Source of the DNA: Dyella sp. BiH032
Lineage (GTDB): Bacteria > Pseudomonadota > Gammaproteobacteria > Xanthomonadales > Rhodanobacteraceae
Assembly (NCBI RefSeq): GCF_031954525.1
Contig: NZ_CP134867.1
Span: forward strand, 3,844,001 to 3,908,000
Direction: 5' to 3'
Length of the DNA stretch: 64,000 bases
The notes beneath the pieces are model-generated. The model ran no database searches. It was not told the origin of the DNA and was given only the letters and a program-made list of their open reading frames with translations. Shown one piece after another: positions 52,382 through 64,000 of this stretch. The position numbers and the translations under genes were made by a program. Within the stretch, counting starts at the first letter, position 1. Each line of letters starts with the position of its first letter.

Positions 52382-52927
52382 TCAGCGCGTGGAGGACGCG
52401 GACGCCGGCGCGACCACGCCGCCGTGCTTCTGCAGCGCCTGCAAGCGGAACAGGATGGACTGCACCATGTCGTCGTTGAGGCTGCGCTGAATCTCTTCCA
52501 CCTGCGCCGTGGTGCCGATGGTGTTGGTGGCGTCGTAGCTGAATTCACGCGACATGCTGATGCTCTGCGACGGCAGCAGCACCTGGCCGGCGCCATCCTC
52601 GAGCTGGAACTGCACCTGATAGCGCACCGCGTACTCGGTGACGCGGGCGTAGCCGCTGACGGTCAGCGTCTCGGTGCTGAAGCTGGCGACGGGCACCTTC
52701 AGCTCGGCGACGCCGGGGCCGGAGCGCTCCTCTACGGTAGCGCCAGAGCTTTCCAGCGCGCGCGCCAGGTCGCGCTGCAGGTCGGCGCCGCCGTTCACCG
52801 CCAAGTGCACGCGCTGCATCGCGGCCGGCAACGCGGCGCTCTGGCGGAGATGGAAACCGCACGCCGTCAGCGCGAGGGCAGACACCAGCATCAGCGAAGC
52901 TTTGAACACGCGGCTCACGGTACTCAT
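52382..52927 (-). CDS. lptE: LPS-assembly lipoprotein LptE
   Basis: 181 residues. Lipobox LALTACGFHLR (Cys at about residue 23), then the LptE fold with SREFSYDATNTIGTTAQVEEIQRSLNDDMVQSILFRLQAL, the family signature. It plugs the LptD barrel that inserts LPS into the outer membrane. It follows leuS by 10 bases, the usual order. Confidence 0.95.
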   Translation of the reverse strand: MSTVSRVFKASLMLVSALALTACGFHLRQSAALPAAMQRVHLAVNGGADLQRDLARALESSGATVEERSGPGVAELKVPVASFSTETLTVSGYARVTEYAVRYQVQFQLEDGAGQVLLPSQSISMSREFSYDATNTIGTTAQVEEIQRSLNDDMVQSILFRLQALQKHGGVVAPASASSTR

Positions 52928-52937
52928 TGGGGCGCTC

Positions 52938-56489
<3,552 letters not shown>

Positions 56490-56493
<4 letters not shown>

Positions 56494-58160
56494 GGCTTGC
56501 TCCCTTCTTGCGTGGCGGCCGGCGGCTCGGCGCGCGGCGGCGGGGCATCCGCCCGGCGTCCGCGCAGCAGCGCGTCCGGGTGGCTGCCGAGGTAATCGGT
56601 GAGCACGCGCAGCGAGCGCGCCGTGCGCTGCAGTTCCTGCATCGTGCCGCCGAGGTTCTGCTGCAGCGGGGAATCCGCCGACAGCGCATTGTTGGCGTTG
56701 CCCAGCGTCTGCTGCGCGCCCTGCAGGGTGTTCTTGAACTCCGGCAGCACGTCGCCGTTCACCTGCTTGAGCGTGCGATTGAGCTCAGCCAGCGTAGCGT
56801 CCACGTTCTTGCCGATGCTGTCGAACGGGATCTTCTGGATCTTGTCCACGATCTCCGCCAGCTGCTCCTGCAACCGGTCGAAGCTGCCCGGCACGGTCGG
56901 GATCTCCAGCGGCTTCTGGGCCGGGTCGTATGCCACCTTCGGCGCCTTCGGCACGAAATCCAGCGCGATGTAAAGCTGGCCGGTCAGCAGGTTGCCGCTG
57001 CGCGCCTGCGCGCGCAGGCCGTGCTCGATCAGCTTGCCCATCATCTGCGACAGCTGCGCGTCGTCGCCGCGCTCGCGCGCCAGCGCCACCAGCTTGTCGT
57101 GGGCGCGGCCGAGGCGCTGCGGATACACCACCGCGCCGACCACTACCGGGAAGGTCTGGGTCTTCTCGTCGAAGTCGAGGTTGATCGACACCACCCGGCC
57201 GAACGGAATGCCCAGGAATTCCACCGGCGCATCCACCTTCAAGCCGCGCAGCGACTGATCGAAGCGCATGCGGATGTACTTGGGCTCCCCATCCGGCGGC
57301 GCCATGGCAGTCGCCTGGTCGCCGAACAGGCGGTATTCCGCGCCCTGGTCCGCCGGCGTCTCGTCGTGCGGCCCCATCGGCGAGCCGAACGCCACGCCGC
57401 CGGCCAGCACGGTGGCCAGCGATTGCGTATCGAGCTTGACGCCGTCGGCGCCGATCGAGACGTCCACGCCGCTGGCGTTCCAGAAGCGCGTGGACTTGGT
57501 GACGAATTCGTCGTTCGGTCCATCGATGAAGATCTGCAGGCTCACGCCCTTGCCGTCCTTGTCCAGCTGGTAGGTCACCACGCGGCCGACCTGGATGCGG
57601 CGGTAATAGACCGGCGAGCCGATGTCGAGCGAACCGAGGTCGTCGGTGTGCAGCTTAAAGGTCTTGCCCGGCGCGCCGTGGGTCACCGCCGGCGGCTCCT
57701 CCAGGCCGGTGAACTCGTCGCGCGTTTCCTTGGACTCGCCCACGTCGGCGCCGATGAACGCGCCGGACAGCAGCGTGTCGATGCCCGACACCCCGCCCAG
57801 CCCGATGCGCGGACGCACCACCCAGAACCGGGTGTCGGCGGTGGCGAAGCCCTCGGCGCTCTTCTCCAGCGAGACCTTCGCCGTCACGTGGCTGCGGTCC
57901 TTGCTGAGCGTCACCGAGGTGACGCGGCCGATCACCACGTTCTTGTACTTCACCGGCGTCTTGCCCGGGTCCAACCCTTCGGCGCTCTGGAAGCTGATGG
58001 TGATGGTCGGCCCGGCCTTGATCCAGGCGTTGATCACCAGCGAAAGGCCGACCAGCGCGGCGAGCACGGGGATCAGCCATACGAATGAGGCGTTCACGCG
58101 CGGCTTGCGCACGATCGGCTCGGGCAGTGCTCCGCCGGAAGGCGTTTGTTGGTCAGTCAT
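56490..58160 (-). CDS. pqiB: PqiB MCE-domain lipid transport protein
   Basis: 556 residues. One N-terminal membrane helix (FVWLIPVLAALVGLSLVINAW) and three MCE domains (first ITISFQSAEGLDPGKTPVKYK, third IRMRFDQSLRGLKVDAPVEF), then a long C-terminal helical stretch with LAEIVDKIQKIPFDSIGKNVDATLAELNRTL. E. coli PqiB forms a hexameric needle bridging inner and outer membranes. ATG 58160 with AGGGA upstream is preferred over 58175; it overlaps the pqiA stop by 8 bases. Confidence 0.94.
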
Positions 58161-58779
58161 CGGATTCCCTGCCATCCCAGATCAGCCTGGGGTCGAAACT
58201 CATCGAGGCAAACATGGTGAGTACCACCGTCAGGCCGAAGAACACCACGCCCGGCAAGGGTTCCACCAGGCTCAGCACGCCGAACTGCACCAGCGCCGTC
58301 AGCAGCGCCACCACGAACACGTCCAGCATCGACCAGTAGCCGATCAGCTCCACCAGCCGGTACAGCTTGGACCGCTGCCGGCGCGCCCAGGGGCTGGCGC
58401 GATGCGAACTCCACAGCAGCGTCACCAGGGCCAGGAACTTGAGCACCGGCACCATGATGCTGGCGGTGAACACGATCACGGCCAGGTCCGGCGAGCCCTT
58501 TACCCACAGCTCGATGACACCGCTCAGAATGGTGTTGTCGTCGATGTCGCCCACGCTCGCGGTGCGCATGATCGGCAGCACGTTGGCGGGGATATAGAAG
58601 ATGAAAGCGGCGATCAGCAGCGCCCACGTGCGGCTATAGCTGGCCGTCTTGCGCCGGTGCAGCGAGGAATGGCAGCGCGGGCAGTGCGCATGTTCCGCGC
58701 CCGTGTCGCGGCAGACCAGGCCGCACACGTGGCAGCCAATCAGGCCCAGCTCGTCCGCGCGCGGCAGGTCGGCGCTCAT
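58153..58779 (-). CDS. PqiA domain protein, second half-gene
   Basis: 208 residues. A zinc-finger-like IGCHVCGLVCRDTGAEHAHCPRCHSSLHRR, then four membrane helices with YIPANVLPIM and SGVIELWVKGSPDLAVIVFTASIMVPVLKF typical of the PqiA domain. In E. coli the two PqiA halves are one protein; here they are separate overlapping genes. Its start overlaps the stop of the preceding half by 4 bases. Confidence 0.9.
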   Translation of the reverse strand: MSADLPRADELGLIGCHVCGLVCRDTGAEHAHCPRCHSSLHRRKTASYSRTWALLIAAFIFYIPANVLPIMRTASVGDIDDNTILSGVIELWVKGSPDLAVIVFTASIMVPVLKFLALVTLLWSSHRASPWARRQRSKLYRLVELIGYWSMLDVFVVALLTALVQFGVLSLVEPLPGVVFFGLTVVLTMFASMSFDPRLIWDGRESDD

Positions 58780-59417
58780 GCGGGCGTCTCCGGCACCAGC
58801 TCCCACAGGCGGCGCAGGTCGATGCTGGCGAAGACGGTGATCAGCAGGGTCAGCGCCGCATAGGCGAAGATCCCCGGATTGAGGATCACATCGAAGTACA
58901 CGCGCGCCTTCACGATCGCCACCAGCGCGCCGAGCACGAACACTTCGCTCATGGTCCACGGCCCCACGCGGTGCAGCGCCACCATCGCCTGGCGAAAACC
59001 GGGGGCGCGCTGGCCGCGCTGGGCGAAGAACAGCACCCAGCCCAGCAGCGACATCTTGCACAAGGGAAAGAAGAACAGCGTGGCCGCGGCCAGCACCGAG
59101 ACGATCTGCGAATGCTCCCGCCACATCATGATGATGGCGCCCCACAGCGTGGTGCTGATCAGCTGGCCGTTGAGGCCCAGCGTCACGATCGGCCAGACGT
59201 TGGCCTGCACGAACACCAGCATCGCGGTGACCACCAGCGCGAACATGCCGCCCACGCCGAGGCGATGGTGCCGCTCCAGGATGGCGTCGCAACGCAGGCA
59301 ACGCGCGACCTCGCCGCAGCACAGCTCGCGCCGCCGGTAGACGGTGTCGCAATGCTCGCAGATCAGCAACGGCTGCTGTTCGGCCATGCGGGTACTGGCG
59401 GGGTCCGGGCTCGTCAT
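58776..59417 (-). CDS. pqiA: PqiA domain protein, first half-gene
   Basis: 213 residues. CEHCDTVYRRRELCCGEVARCLRCDAILERH supplies the cysteines of the zinc finger, and FALVVTAMLVFVQANVWPIVTLGLNGQ plus SQIVSVLAAATLFFFPLCKM and WTMSEVFVLGALVAIVKAR the membrane domain. It should work with the other PqiA half and PqiB/PqiC to move lipids. Start at ATG 59417; ATG 59387 (MAEQQPLLICEHC) is an alternative. Confidence 0.88.
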   Translation of the reverse strand: MTSPDPASTRMAEQQPLLICEHCDTVYRRRELCCGEVARCLRCDAILERHHRLGVGGMFALVVTAMLVFVQANVWPIVTLGLNGQLISTTLWGAIIMMWREHSQIVSVLAAATLFFFPLCKMSLLGWVLFFAQRGQRAPGFRQAMVALHRVGPWTMSEVFVLGALVAIVKARVYFDVILNPGIFAYAALTLLITVFASIDLRRLWELVPETPA

Positions 59418-59564
59418 CCGGCGGATTCTCGCAAATCCACGCCGCGTGCGCCCAGGCACCGGCAAGCCCGTTCAGCGCCGCCACGGGCGGGCGCGGCCCC
59501 CTTGATATGCACCATGCCGCCCTGATCTGATGCCGATTCCCTCTTTGTCCCCCGGAGCCCGGCC

Positions 59565-60425
59565 GTGACCAGCGACGCCCCAACCCATGTCTTCGACGTC
59601 GACCAGGAGAACTTCGAAGCAGAGGTGCTGCAGGCCTCGCTGAAGACGCCGATCCTGATCGATTTCTGGGCGACCTGGTGCGGCCCCTGCAAGACCCTGG
59701 GCCCGCTGCTGGAAAAACTGGCGACCGCCTTCAACGGTGCCTTCCGCCTCGCCAAGGTCGACGTCGACAAGAACCAGCAGCTCGCGGCCATGTTCGGCGT
59801 GCGCAGCATTCCGACCGTGATCCTGGTGAAGGACGGCCAGATCGTGGACGGCTTCGCCGGAGCACTACCCGAGGGCCAGCTGCGCGAATTCCTGTCGCGC
59901 CACGTGCAGCCGGCCGAGGATGCCGCCGAAGAAGCCACCCTCGCCCCGGCCGAGACGCCCGAGCAGACCGTCGAGCGCCTGCGCCATGCGATCGCGGCCG
60001 AACCGGAGCAGCCGGAACTGAAGCTCGACCTGGCCCTGGCCCTGATGCAGGCCGGCCAGGCCGACGCGGCCGAGGCCGAACTGGCCGCGCTGCCCGCCAA
60101 CCTCGCCACCGATGGGCGCGCGGTGCGGCTGCGCAGCCAGCTCGACCTGGCGCGCGCGCTGCAGGGCGCCCCGGCGCTCGGCGAACTGCGCCAGCGCGTG
60201 CAGAACGACGCTACGGACTGGGCGGCGCGCGATCTGCTCGGCGTGCGCCTGCTGCTTGAGGGCGACGCCGCGGCCGGCCTCGATCAGTTCCTGGCGATCC
60301 TGGAAAAGGCCCGCGACTGGAACGACGGCCAGGCGAAGAAGCGCCTGCTTGCCGCCTTCGCCACGCTGGACGACGCCGAACTGGTGGGCAAGTACCGCCG
60401 CCGCATGGCTTCGCTGTTGTTCTAA
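59565..60425 (+). CDS. cnoX: Chaperedoxin CnoX (YbbN)
   Basis: 286 residues from a GTG at 59565 with CGGAG upstream. Thioredoxin domain with WATWCGPCKTLGPLLEKLA (Cys39, Cys42), then VRSIPTVILVKDGQ, and a C-terminal TPR-like region (ETPEQTVERLRHAIAAEPEQPELKLDLALAL, ARDWNDGQAKKRLLAAFATL). CnoX binds oxidised clients and hands them to GroEL or DnaK. The WCGPC motif is complete, unlike E. coli CnoX (SQHC), so it may also have thiol-reductase activity. Confidence 0.9.
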   Translation: MTSDAPTHVFDVDQENFEAEVLQASLKTPILIDFWATWCGPCKTLGPLLEKLATAFNGAFRLAKVDVDKNQQLAAMFGVRSIPTVILVKDGQIVDGFAGALPEGQLREFLSRHVQPAEDAAEEATLAPAETPEQTVERLRHAIAAEPEQPELKLDLALALMQAGQADAAEAELAALPANLATDGRAVRLRSQLDLARALQGAPALGELRQRVQNDATDWAARDLLGVRLLLEGDAAAGLDQFLAILEKARDWNDGQAKKRLLAAFATLDDAELVGKYRRRMASLLF

Positions 60426-60443
60426 ACGGCAAGCCCCCCCGGG

Positions 60444-60465
60444 CGGCCGGCATGCGCCGGCCGCT
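60444..60465 (+). terminator. Hairpin after cnoX
   Basis: GCGGCCGGC and GCCGGCCGC form a 9-bp stem with loop ATGC, 19 bases past the cnoX stop; only TTGT follows, so termination may be partial. Confidence 0.5.
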
Positions 60466-60563
60466 TGTCAGCCCTCGTATCGAGCGCCGAGGAGCAGCGG
60501 CGCCCCATACGCGCACGTATGTTTATCGTAGACTGGCGCACCCAGCCGCCATCCGCGAGCCCC

Positions 60564-61025
60564 ATGCGCGCCTCCACCTTCCGCCGCCTGCTCAACCTCT
60601 GGCCGCCGTTCCTGTTCAACAGCATCCGCGTGCAGCACGTCGCGGAGGACTGGTCTGAAGCCCGCGTGGTCCTGCGCCTGCGTCCCTGGAACCGCAACTA
60701 CGTGCGCACCCAGTTCGGCGGCAACCTGTTCGCCATGACCGACCCGTTCTGGATGCTGCTGGTGATGCACCGGCTCGGCGGCGAGTATTTCGTGTGGGAC
60801 AAAGCCGGCGCGATCGACTTCGTGGCGCCGGGCCGTAGCGATGTCTATGCGCACTTCAAGCTGGAGCCGAGCGTGATCGACGAACTGCGCGCCGCCGCCG
60901 CCACCGGCGAGAAGGTACTGCGCTGGTTCGAGACGGATGTGATGACCGCCGACGGCGAGGTGGTGGCGCGGGTGCGCAAGCAGCTTTACGTGCGCCTGAA
61001 GCCGCGGGCCCGCGAAGCCGCATGA
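60564..61025 (+). CDS. DUF4442/PaaI-like HotDog thioesterase-type protein
   Basis: 153 residues from ATG 60564; an in-frame ATG at 60519 is also possible. FRRLLNLWPPFLFNSIRV, RPWNRNYVRTQFGGNLFAMTDPFWMLLV and YFVWDKAGAIDFVAPGRSDVYAHF match DUF4442 proteins of the HotDog thioesterase superfamily. Substrate unknown. Confidence 0.8.
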   Translation: MRASTFRRLLNLWPPFLFNSIRVQHVAEDWSEARVVLRLRPWNRNYVRTQFGGNLFAMTDPFWMLLVMHRLGGEYFVWDKAGAIDFVAPGRSDVYAHFKLEPSVIDELRAAAATGEKVLRWFETDVMTADGEVVARVRKQLYVRLKPRAREAA

Positions 61026-61098
61026 CCCTTTCGCGCGAGCCATGAAGCGATCCCGGGCAGGACGGCGAAGAAGAAGTCCGCATCGTCCGACCGCGCGC

Positions 61099-61767
61099 TC
61101 ACGCCTGCTCGAACTGGCGTATCTCCTCCATCGCCGCTTCCGCGCGCAATAGGCTCTGGCCCACGAAGTTGCGTTCCAGCCAGGAGCGCTTGCCGGCAAA
61201 GCGCAGCACGCCATACGTGCCCCAGGTCAGCGCCAGCGCGACCAGGCCGCCAAGCATCAGGTTCCAGACGAGCCCTGGCGCTTGCCGCAACGCGTCGCCG
61301 CCCCCGGCATCGAACTCGAGCTGGAACAGCATCAGCATCAAGGGCACCCAGATCACGCTCCCGAGCGTGGCGAACACCGGCGCCTCCACCCGCACCCGCC
61401 AACGCCGCAGCAGGGCCAGGCGCCGCTGGATGTCGAGCACGGGTGTCGCGTAGTCGATACCGTGCAGCAGCGCGATGAGGCGCCCCGAAAAAGCCATCAC
61501 CACGATGCCGAACAGTTGCGTGACGGCACCGCACAACACCCACGCCCACGACCACCGATGCGTGCTCCAGAACGACACGCCCATGCCGAGAAACACGGCC
61601 CCGAGCGCGAACTGCGCCCATTGCCCCCACCGCAGAGGGCGCAGGCCATGCCTCATCCGTTCCAGCATGTTCGCGCGATGCCACTGCACGCCCCATTGAT
61701 GCTGCCGCTCGAGGCGAGCGTCCAACGCTTTCCAGGCGAGTTTCAGTTCGTCCAGTTCCATGCTCAT
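61099..61767 (-). CDS. Membrane protein cotranscribed with ECF sigma factor
   Basis: 222 residues. A soluble N-terminal stretch of about 45 residues (MELDELKLAWKALDARLERQ), two helices (FALGAVFLGMGVSFWS, WVLCGAVTQLFGIVVMAF), a basic loop and two more helices near 130-190. Its ATG at 61767 overlaps the sigma stop by 4 bases. The ELKxxWxxLD start occurs in membrane proteins next to ECF sigma genes in this group. It may be the anti-sigma factor; there is no zinc motif, so this is inference. Confidence 0.7.
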   Translation of the reverse strand: MSMELDELKLAWKALDARLERQHQWGVQWHRANMLERMRHGLRPLRWGQWAQFALGAVFLGMGVSFWSTHRWSWAWVLCGAVTQLFGIVVMAFSGRLIALLHGIDYATPVLDIQRRLALLRRWRVRVEAPVFATLGSVIWVPLMLMLFQLEFDAGGGDALRQAPGLVWNLMLGGLVALALTWGTYGVLRFAGKRSWLERNFVGQSLLRAEAAMEEIRQFEQA

Positions 61768-62300
61768 GCTCCTGCGCTCAGGCGCTCGGTGGGTGACGCG
61801 GTCATCCGGCCGCGCAAGGTCTGCTTGATGCGACCGAGCTTGGTCGCAACGTTCGTTTCGGTGATGCCGAGCACCTCGGCGATCTCCGCATAGCTGCGTT
61901 CTTCCAGGTAAAGCAGGATCAGCGCGCGGTTGAGCGGGTCGAGCTGGCCGATGAACGCGTACAGCGCGGCCAGCCGCTCGTCGCGCTCCGGCGGCTCCTC
62001 GCCGCTCAGCGTGTCCAGGTGGTGCTGCTCCAGCGGCTCGAGCCGGCCGGCATCGCGGCCCTGCTCGCGGCGCAGGTGGGAAATCGCCACGTTCAGCGCG
62101 ATCCGGTACAACCAGGTGGAGAAGCGCGCGCGCCGTTCGTCATAGCCGGGATAGGCGCGCCACAACTGCACGCAGATCTCCTGCTCCAGATCGCGCCGGT
62201 CCTCGGCGCCCGCGGCATACACGCTCGCCACCTTGGCGATCAAGCGCCGGTGCTCCGCCAACCTCTGCTCGAACTGCCCGTGGTCCGCCTTGCCGCTCAT
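61764..62300 (-). CDS. ECF-family RNA polymerase sigma factor
   Basis: 178 residues. Region 2: YAAGAEDRRDLEQEICVQLWRAYPGYDERRARFSTWLYRIALNVAISHLRR. Region 4: LDPLNRALILLYLEERSYAEIAEVLGITETNVATKLGRIKQTLR. Third ECF factor in the window. The promoter is not clear; signal and regulon unknown. Confidence 0.92.
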   Translation of the reverse strand: MSGKADHGQFEQRLAEHRRLIAKVASVYAAGAEDRRDLEQEICVQLWRAYPGYDERRARFSTWLYRIALNVAISHLRREQGRDAGRLEPLEQHHLDTLSGEEPPERDERLAALYAFIGQLDPLNRALILLYLEERSYAEIAEVLGITETNVATKLGRIKQTLRGRMTASPTERLSAGA

Positions 62301-62458
62301 GTCCGTTCCCCCGCTCTCCCTCCATGATTCGCGCCGCGGCGAAAAAAATCACAAGCGGCAAAAATCGCAGGCGGCGCGAAAGGGTCGAACGTCACGCCCA
62401 GGCCATGTCCCCCTCCGCCTACAATGCCGGCTTCCCCGCCTCCCGAAGGGTGTTCCCC

Positions 62459-63127
62459 ATGCGGCGACTGCGCGTCAAACGCTACCTGTTCACCGGCTTG
62501 CTCACCTTCCTTCCGCTATGGGTGACGTGGCTGGTGTTCAAATTCGTCTTCGGCCTGCTGGCCGGGATCGGCGCGCCGGCGGTGGGTGCGCTCGTCGTCG
62601 CCGCCGGACGCGTGTCGCCGGCCCTGGGCGAGGCGCTCAACCGCGGCTGGCTGCTGTCCGTGCTGGCGCTGGTGCTCACCCTGCTGGCGCTCTACCTGCT
62701 CGGCTGGCTGGCTACGCGGGTGATCGGCCAGCGCCTGCTGGAAGCCTTCGACGGCCTGCTCGCACGCATCCCGCTGGTGCAGACCATCTACGGCGGCACC
62801 AAGAAGCTGATGGCGGTGCTGCAGCAGAAACCTTCCGGCGTGCAGCGCGTGGTGCTGATCGACTTCCCGCGCCAGGGCATGAAGGTGGTCGGCTTCGTCA
62901 CCCGCGTGATGACCGAGGAAGGCACCGGCCGCGAGATGGCCGCGGTGTACATCCCCACCACGCCCAACCCCACCGGCGGCTACCTCGAGGTGGTGCCGGT
63001 GGACGAACTCACGCCCACCGACTGGACCATGGACCAGGCGATGGCCTTCATCATCTCCGGCGGCGCAGTCGCGCCCGACACCCTGCCCGCTTCGCCGGCG
63101 CTGCCGCCGCATCAGGACCGCGCATGA
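62459..63127 (+). CDS. DUF502 inner-membrane protein
   Basis: 222 residues. RVKRYLFTGLLTFLPLWVTWLVFKFVF and a second helix around LLSVLALVLTLLALYLLGWL, then the DUF502 signature RIPLVQTIYGGTKKLMAVL and VVLIDFPRQGMKVVGFVT, ending Pro-rich. Relatives are important for membrane homeostasis but have no defined function. In related genomes aspS follows; here an M14 peptidase gene overlaps the stop by 4 bases. Confidence 0.9.
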   Translation: MRRLRVKRYLFTGLLTFLPLWVTWLVFKFVFGLLAGIGAPAVGALVVAAGRVSPALGEALNRGWLLSVLALVLTLLALYLLGWLATRVIGQRLLEAFDGLLARIPLVQTIYGGTKKLMAVLQQKPSGVQRVVLIDFPRQGMKVVGFVTRVMTEEGTGREMAAVYIPTTPNPTGGYLEVVPVDELTPTDWTMDQAMAFIISGGAVAPDTLPASPALPPHQDRA

Positions 63128-64000
63128 ACCGATTGCTCCTCGCCGCCGCGCTCGCGGCGTCCGCGCCTTTCGCGCACGCCGCCGACTGGACCACGCCCGC
63201 GGAGTCGGGCCATTTCCGCACCACGCCGGACTACGCGGACACCGTCGCCTACCTGAGAAAACTGGCCGAGGCCGCGCCCGGCAAGCTGAAGGTGGAAACC
63301 TTCGGCACCTCGCCGCAAGGCCGCCCGATGGCCGTGGTGATCGCCAGCGCCGACGGCACGTTCACGCCCGAAGAGGCGCACCGCAAGGGCAAGCCGGTCG
63401 TGCTGCTGCAGGCGGGCATCCATCCCGGCGAGATCGAGGGCAAGGACGCCGGCCTGATGCTGCTGCGCGACTACGCCGTGACCGGCAAGCTGCCGCACCT
63501 GCTGGACCATGCGGTGCTCGTCTTCATCCCGGTATTCAGCGTGGACGGCCACGAAAACAGCTCGCCCTACCACCGCATCAACCAGAACGGCCCGGAACGC
63601 ATGGGCTTCCGCGGCCAGTCGCAGTACCTCAACCTCAACCGCGACTACATCAAGGCCGACGCGCCGGAGATGCGCGACTGGCTGAAGCTTTGGCAGCGCT
63701 GGCGGCCCGACCTGCTGATGGATATCCACACCACCGACGGCGCGGATTATCAGTACGACCTCACCTGGTACCTGGAAGACCCGCAAAAGCTCGATGCCGG
63801 CGTGAGCGCGTGGCAGCAGAAGCTGCTGCACGATCGCGTCATTCCCGCCTATGAGAAGCGCGGACACCTCGCCTCGATCTACCTCGAATTCAAGGACGGC
63901 CGCGATCCGCGCAAGGGCATCGTCAACTTCGGTTCCGGGCCGCGCTTCTCCACCGGCTACGCGGCACTGCAGAACCGCCCAGCCCTGCTGGTGGAGACGC
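63124..64000 (+). CDS. Secreted M14-family zinc carboxypeptidase (3' end cut by window edge)
   Basis: 292 codons visible. Signal peptide (LLLAAALAASAPFAHA), then a peptidase M14 domain: zinc ligands His and Glu in QAGIHPGEIEGKD, substrate-binding NLNRDY, and the third ligand His in DLLMDIHTTDGADY. HPGEIEG plus SVDGHENSS resembles a zinc-dependent exopeptidase subgroup. It removes C-terminal residues from peptides in the periplasm or outside. ATG overlaps the DUF502 stop (ATGA). Confidence 0.9.
   Translation, partial: MNRLLLAAALAASAPFAHAADWTTPAESGHFRTTPDYADTVAYLRKLAEAAPGKLKVETFGTSPQGRPMAVVIASADGTFTPEEAHRKGKPVVLLQAGIHPGEIEGKDAGLMLLRDYAVTGKLPHLLDHAVLVFIPVFSVDGHENSSPYHRINQNGPERMGFRGQSQYLNLNRDYIKADAPEMRDWLKLWQRWRPDLLMDIHTTDGADYQYDLTWYLEDPQKLDAGVSAWQQKLLHDRVIPAYEKRGHLASIYLEFKDGRDPRKGIVNFGSGPRFSTGYAALQNRPALLVET

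Overview
The window is GC-rich, densely packed bacterial chromosome. Gene content and order (alr-dnaB next to rplI-rpsR-rpsF, the leuS-lptE-holA-nadD block, PqiA split into two genes, a solitary IscA, an OhrR/Ohr pair, DUF502 protein, several ECF sigma modules) fit a gammaproteobacterium of the Xanthomonadales, most likely Rhodanobacteraceae (Dyella/Rhodanobacter-like). That placement is inferred from gene content and was not checked by alignment. No rRNA, tRNA, CRISPR array, insertion sequence or prophage was recognised.

Layout. 1-1281: the start of hypX, the O2-tolerant route to the CO ligand of [NiFe]-hydrogenase, cut by the left edge. 1467-7214 (minus): radA, alr, dnaB, then rplI-rpsR-rpsF; three helically phased DnaA-box-like sites lie upstream of dnaB. 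7406-14064: iscA (minus), then asnS, a MalM-like lipoprotein, a small membrane protein and a catabolic group (SDR, 2-aminomuconate-semialdehyde-type dehydrogenase, beta-carbonic anhydrase, RidA-type deaminase) resembling the tail of the kynurenine/3-hydroxyanthranilate pathway. 14126-18042 (minus): a small Lys/His-rich secreted protein, hutG, gor, dadA. 18104-20852: two tandem paralogous secreted proteins with a ChaN/Tiki-like motif pattern. 20957-25218: NlpC/P60 lipoprotein, ohrR-ohr with a visible operator, slyD, an MFS carboxylate transporter, a methyltransferase. 25332-30912: two DEAD-box RNA helicases (rhlE, deaD) flanking rimJ, fghA and an SDR. 31082-34668: DOPA-dioxygenase-like gene, then an ECF sigma/anti-sigma pair divergent from a metallophosphoesterase-cupredoxin pair, with matching promoters on both strands. 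34670-39990: YkgJ, YpfJ, MAPEG, methyltransferase, TerC-CBS and CPBP proteins. 40006-55709: maf, aarC, rlmH, rsfS, nadD, holA, lptE, leuS on the minus strand; an approximately 7 kb block separates rsfS from nadD. 55849-59417: pqiA(two genes)-pqiB-pqiC. 59565-64000: cnoX, a DUF4442 thioesterase-like protein, a third ECF sigma with a membrane partner, a DUF502 protein and a secreted M14 carboxypeptidase cut by the right edge.

The strongest functional unit is at 45745-49611: an ECF sigma (SigF-like) and its NrsF/DUF1109 membrane anti-sigma diverge from dipZ and a secreted methionine sulfoxide reductase B. The intergenic region carries GTAACC-N16-CGAA towards sigF and GTAACC-N15-CGAA towards dipZ, the known SigF-type promoter. 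This looks like a self-contained, autoregulated system for periplasmic thiol/methionine redox repair. A second ECF module at 32204-34668 shows GGGAATA-N17-GTAT on both strands. The tandem ChaN/Tiki-like pair is the best candidate for undescribed biology.
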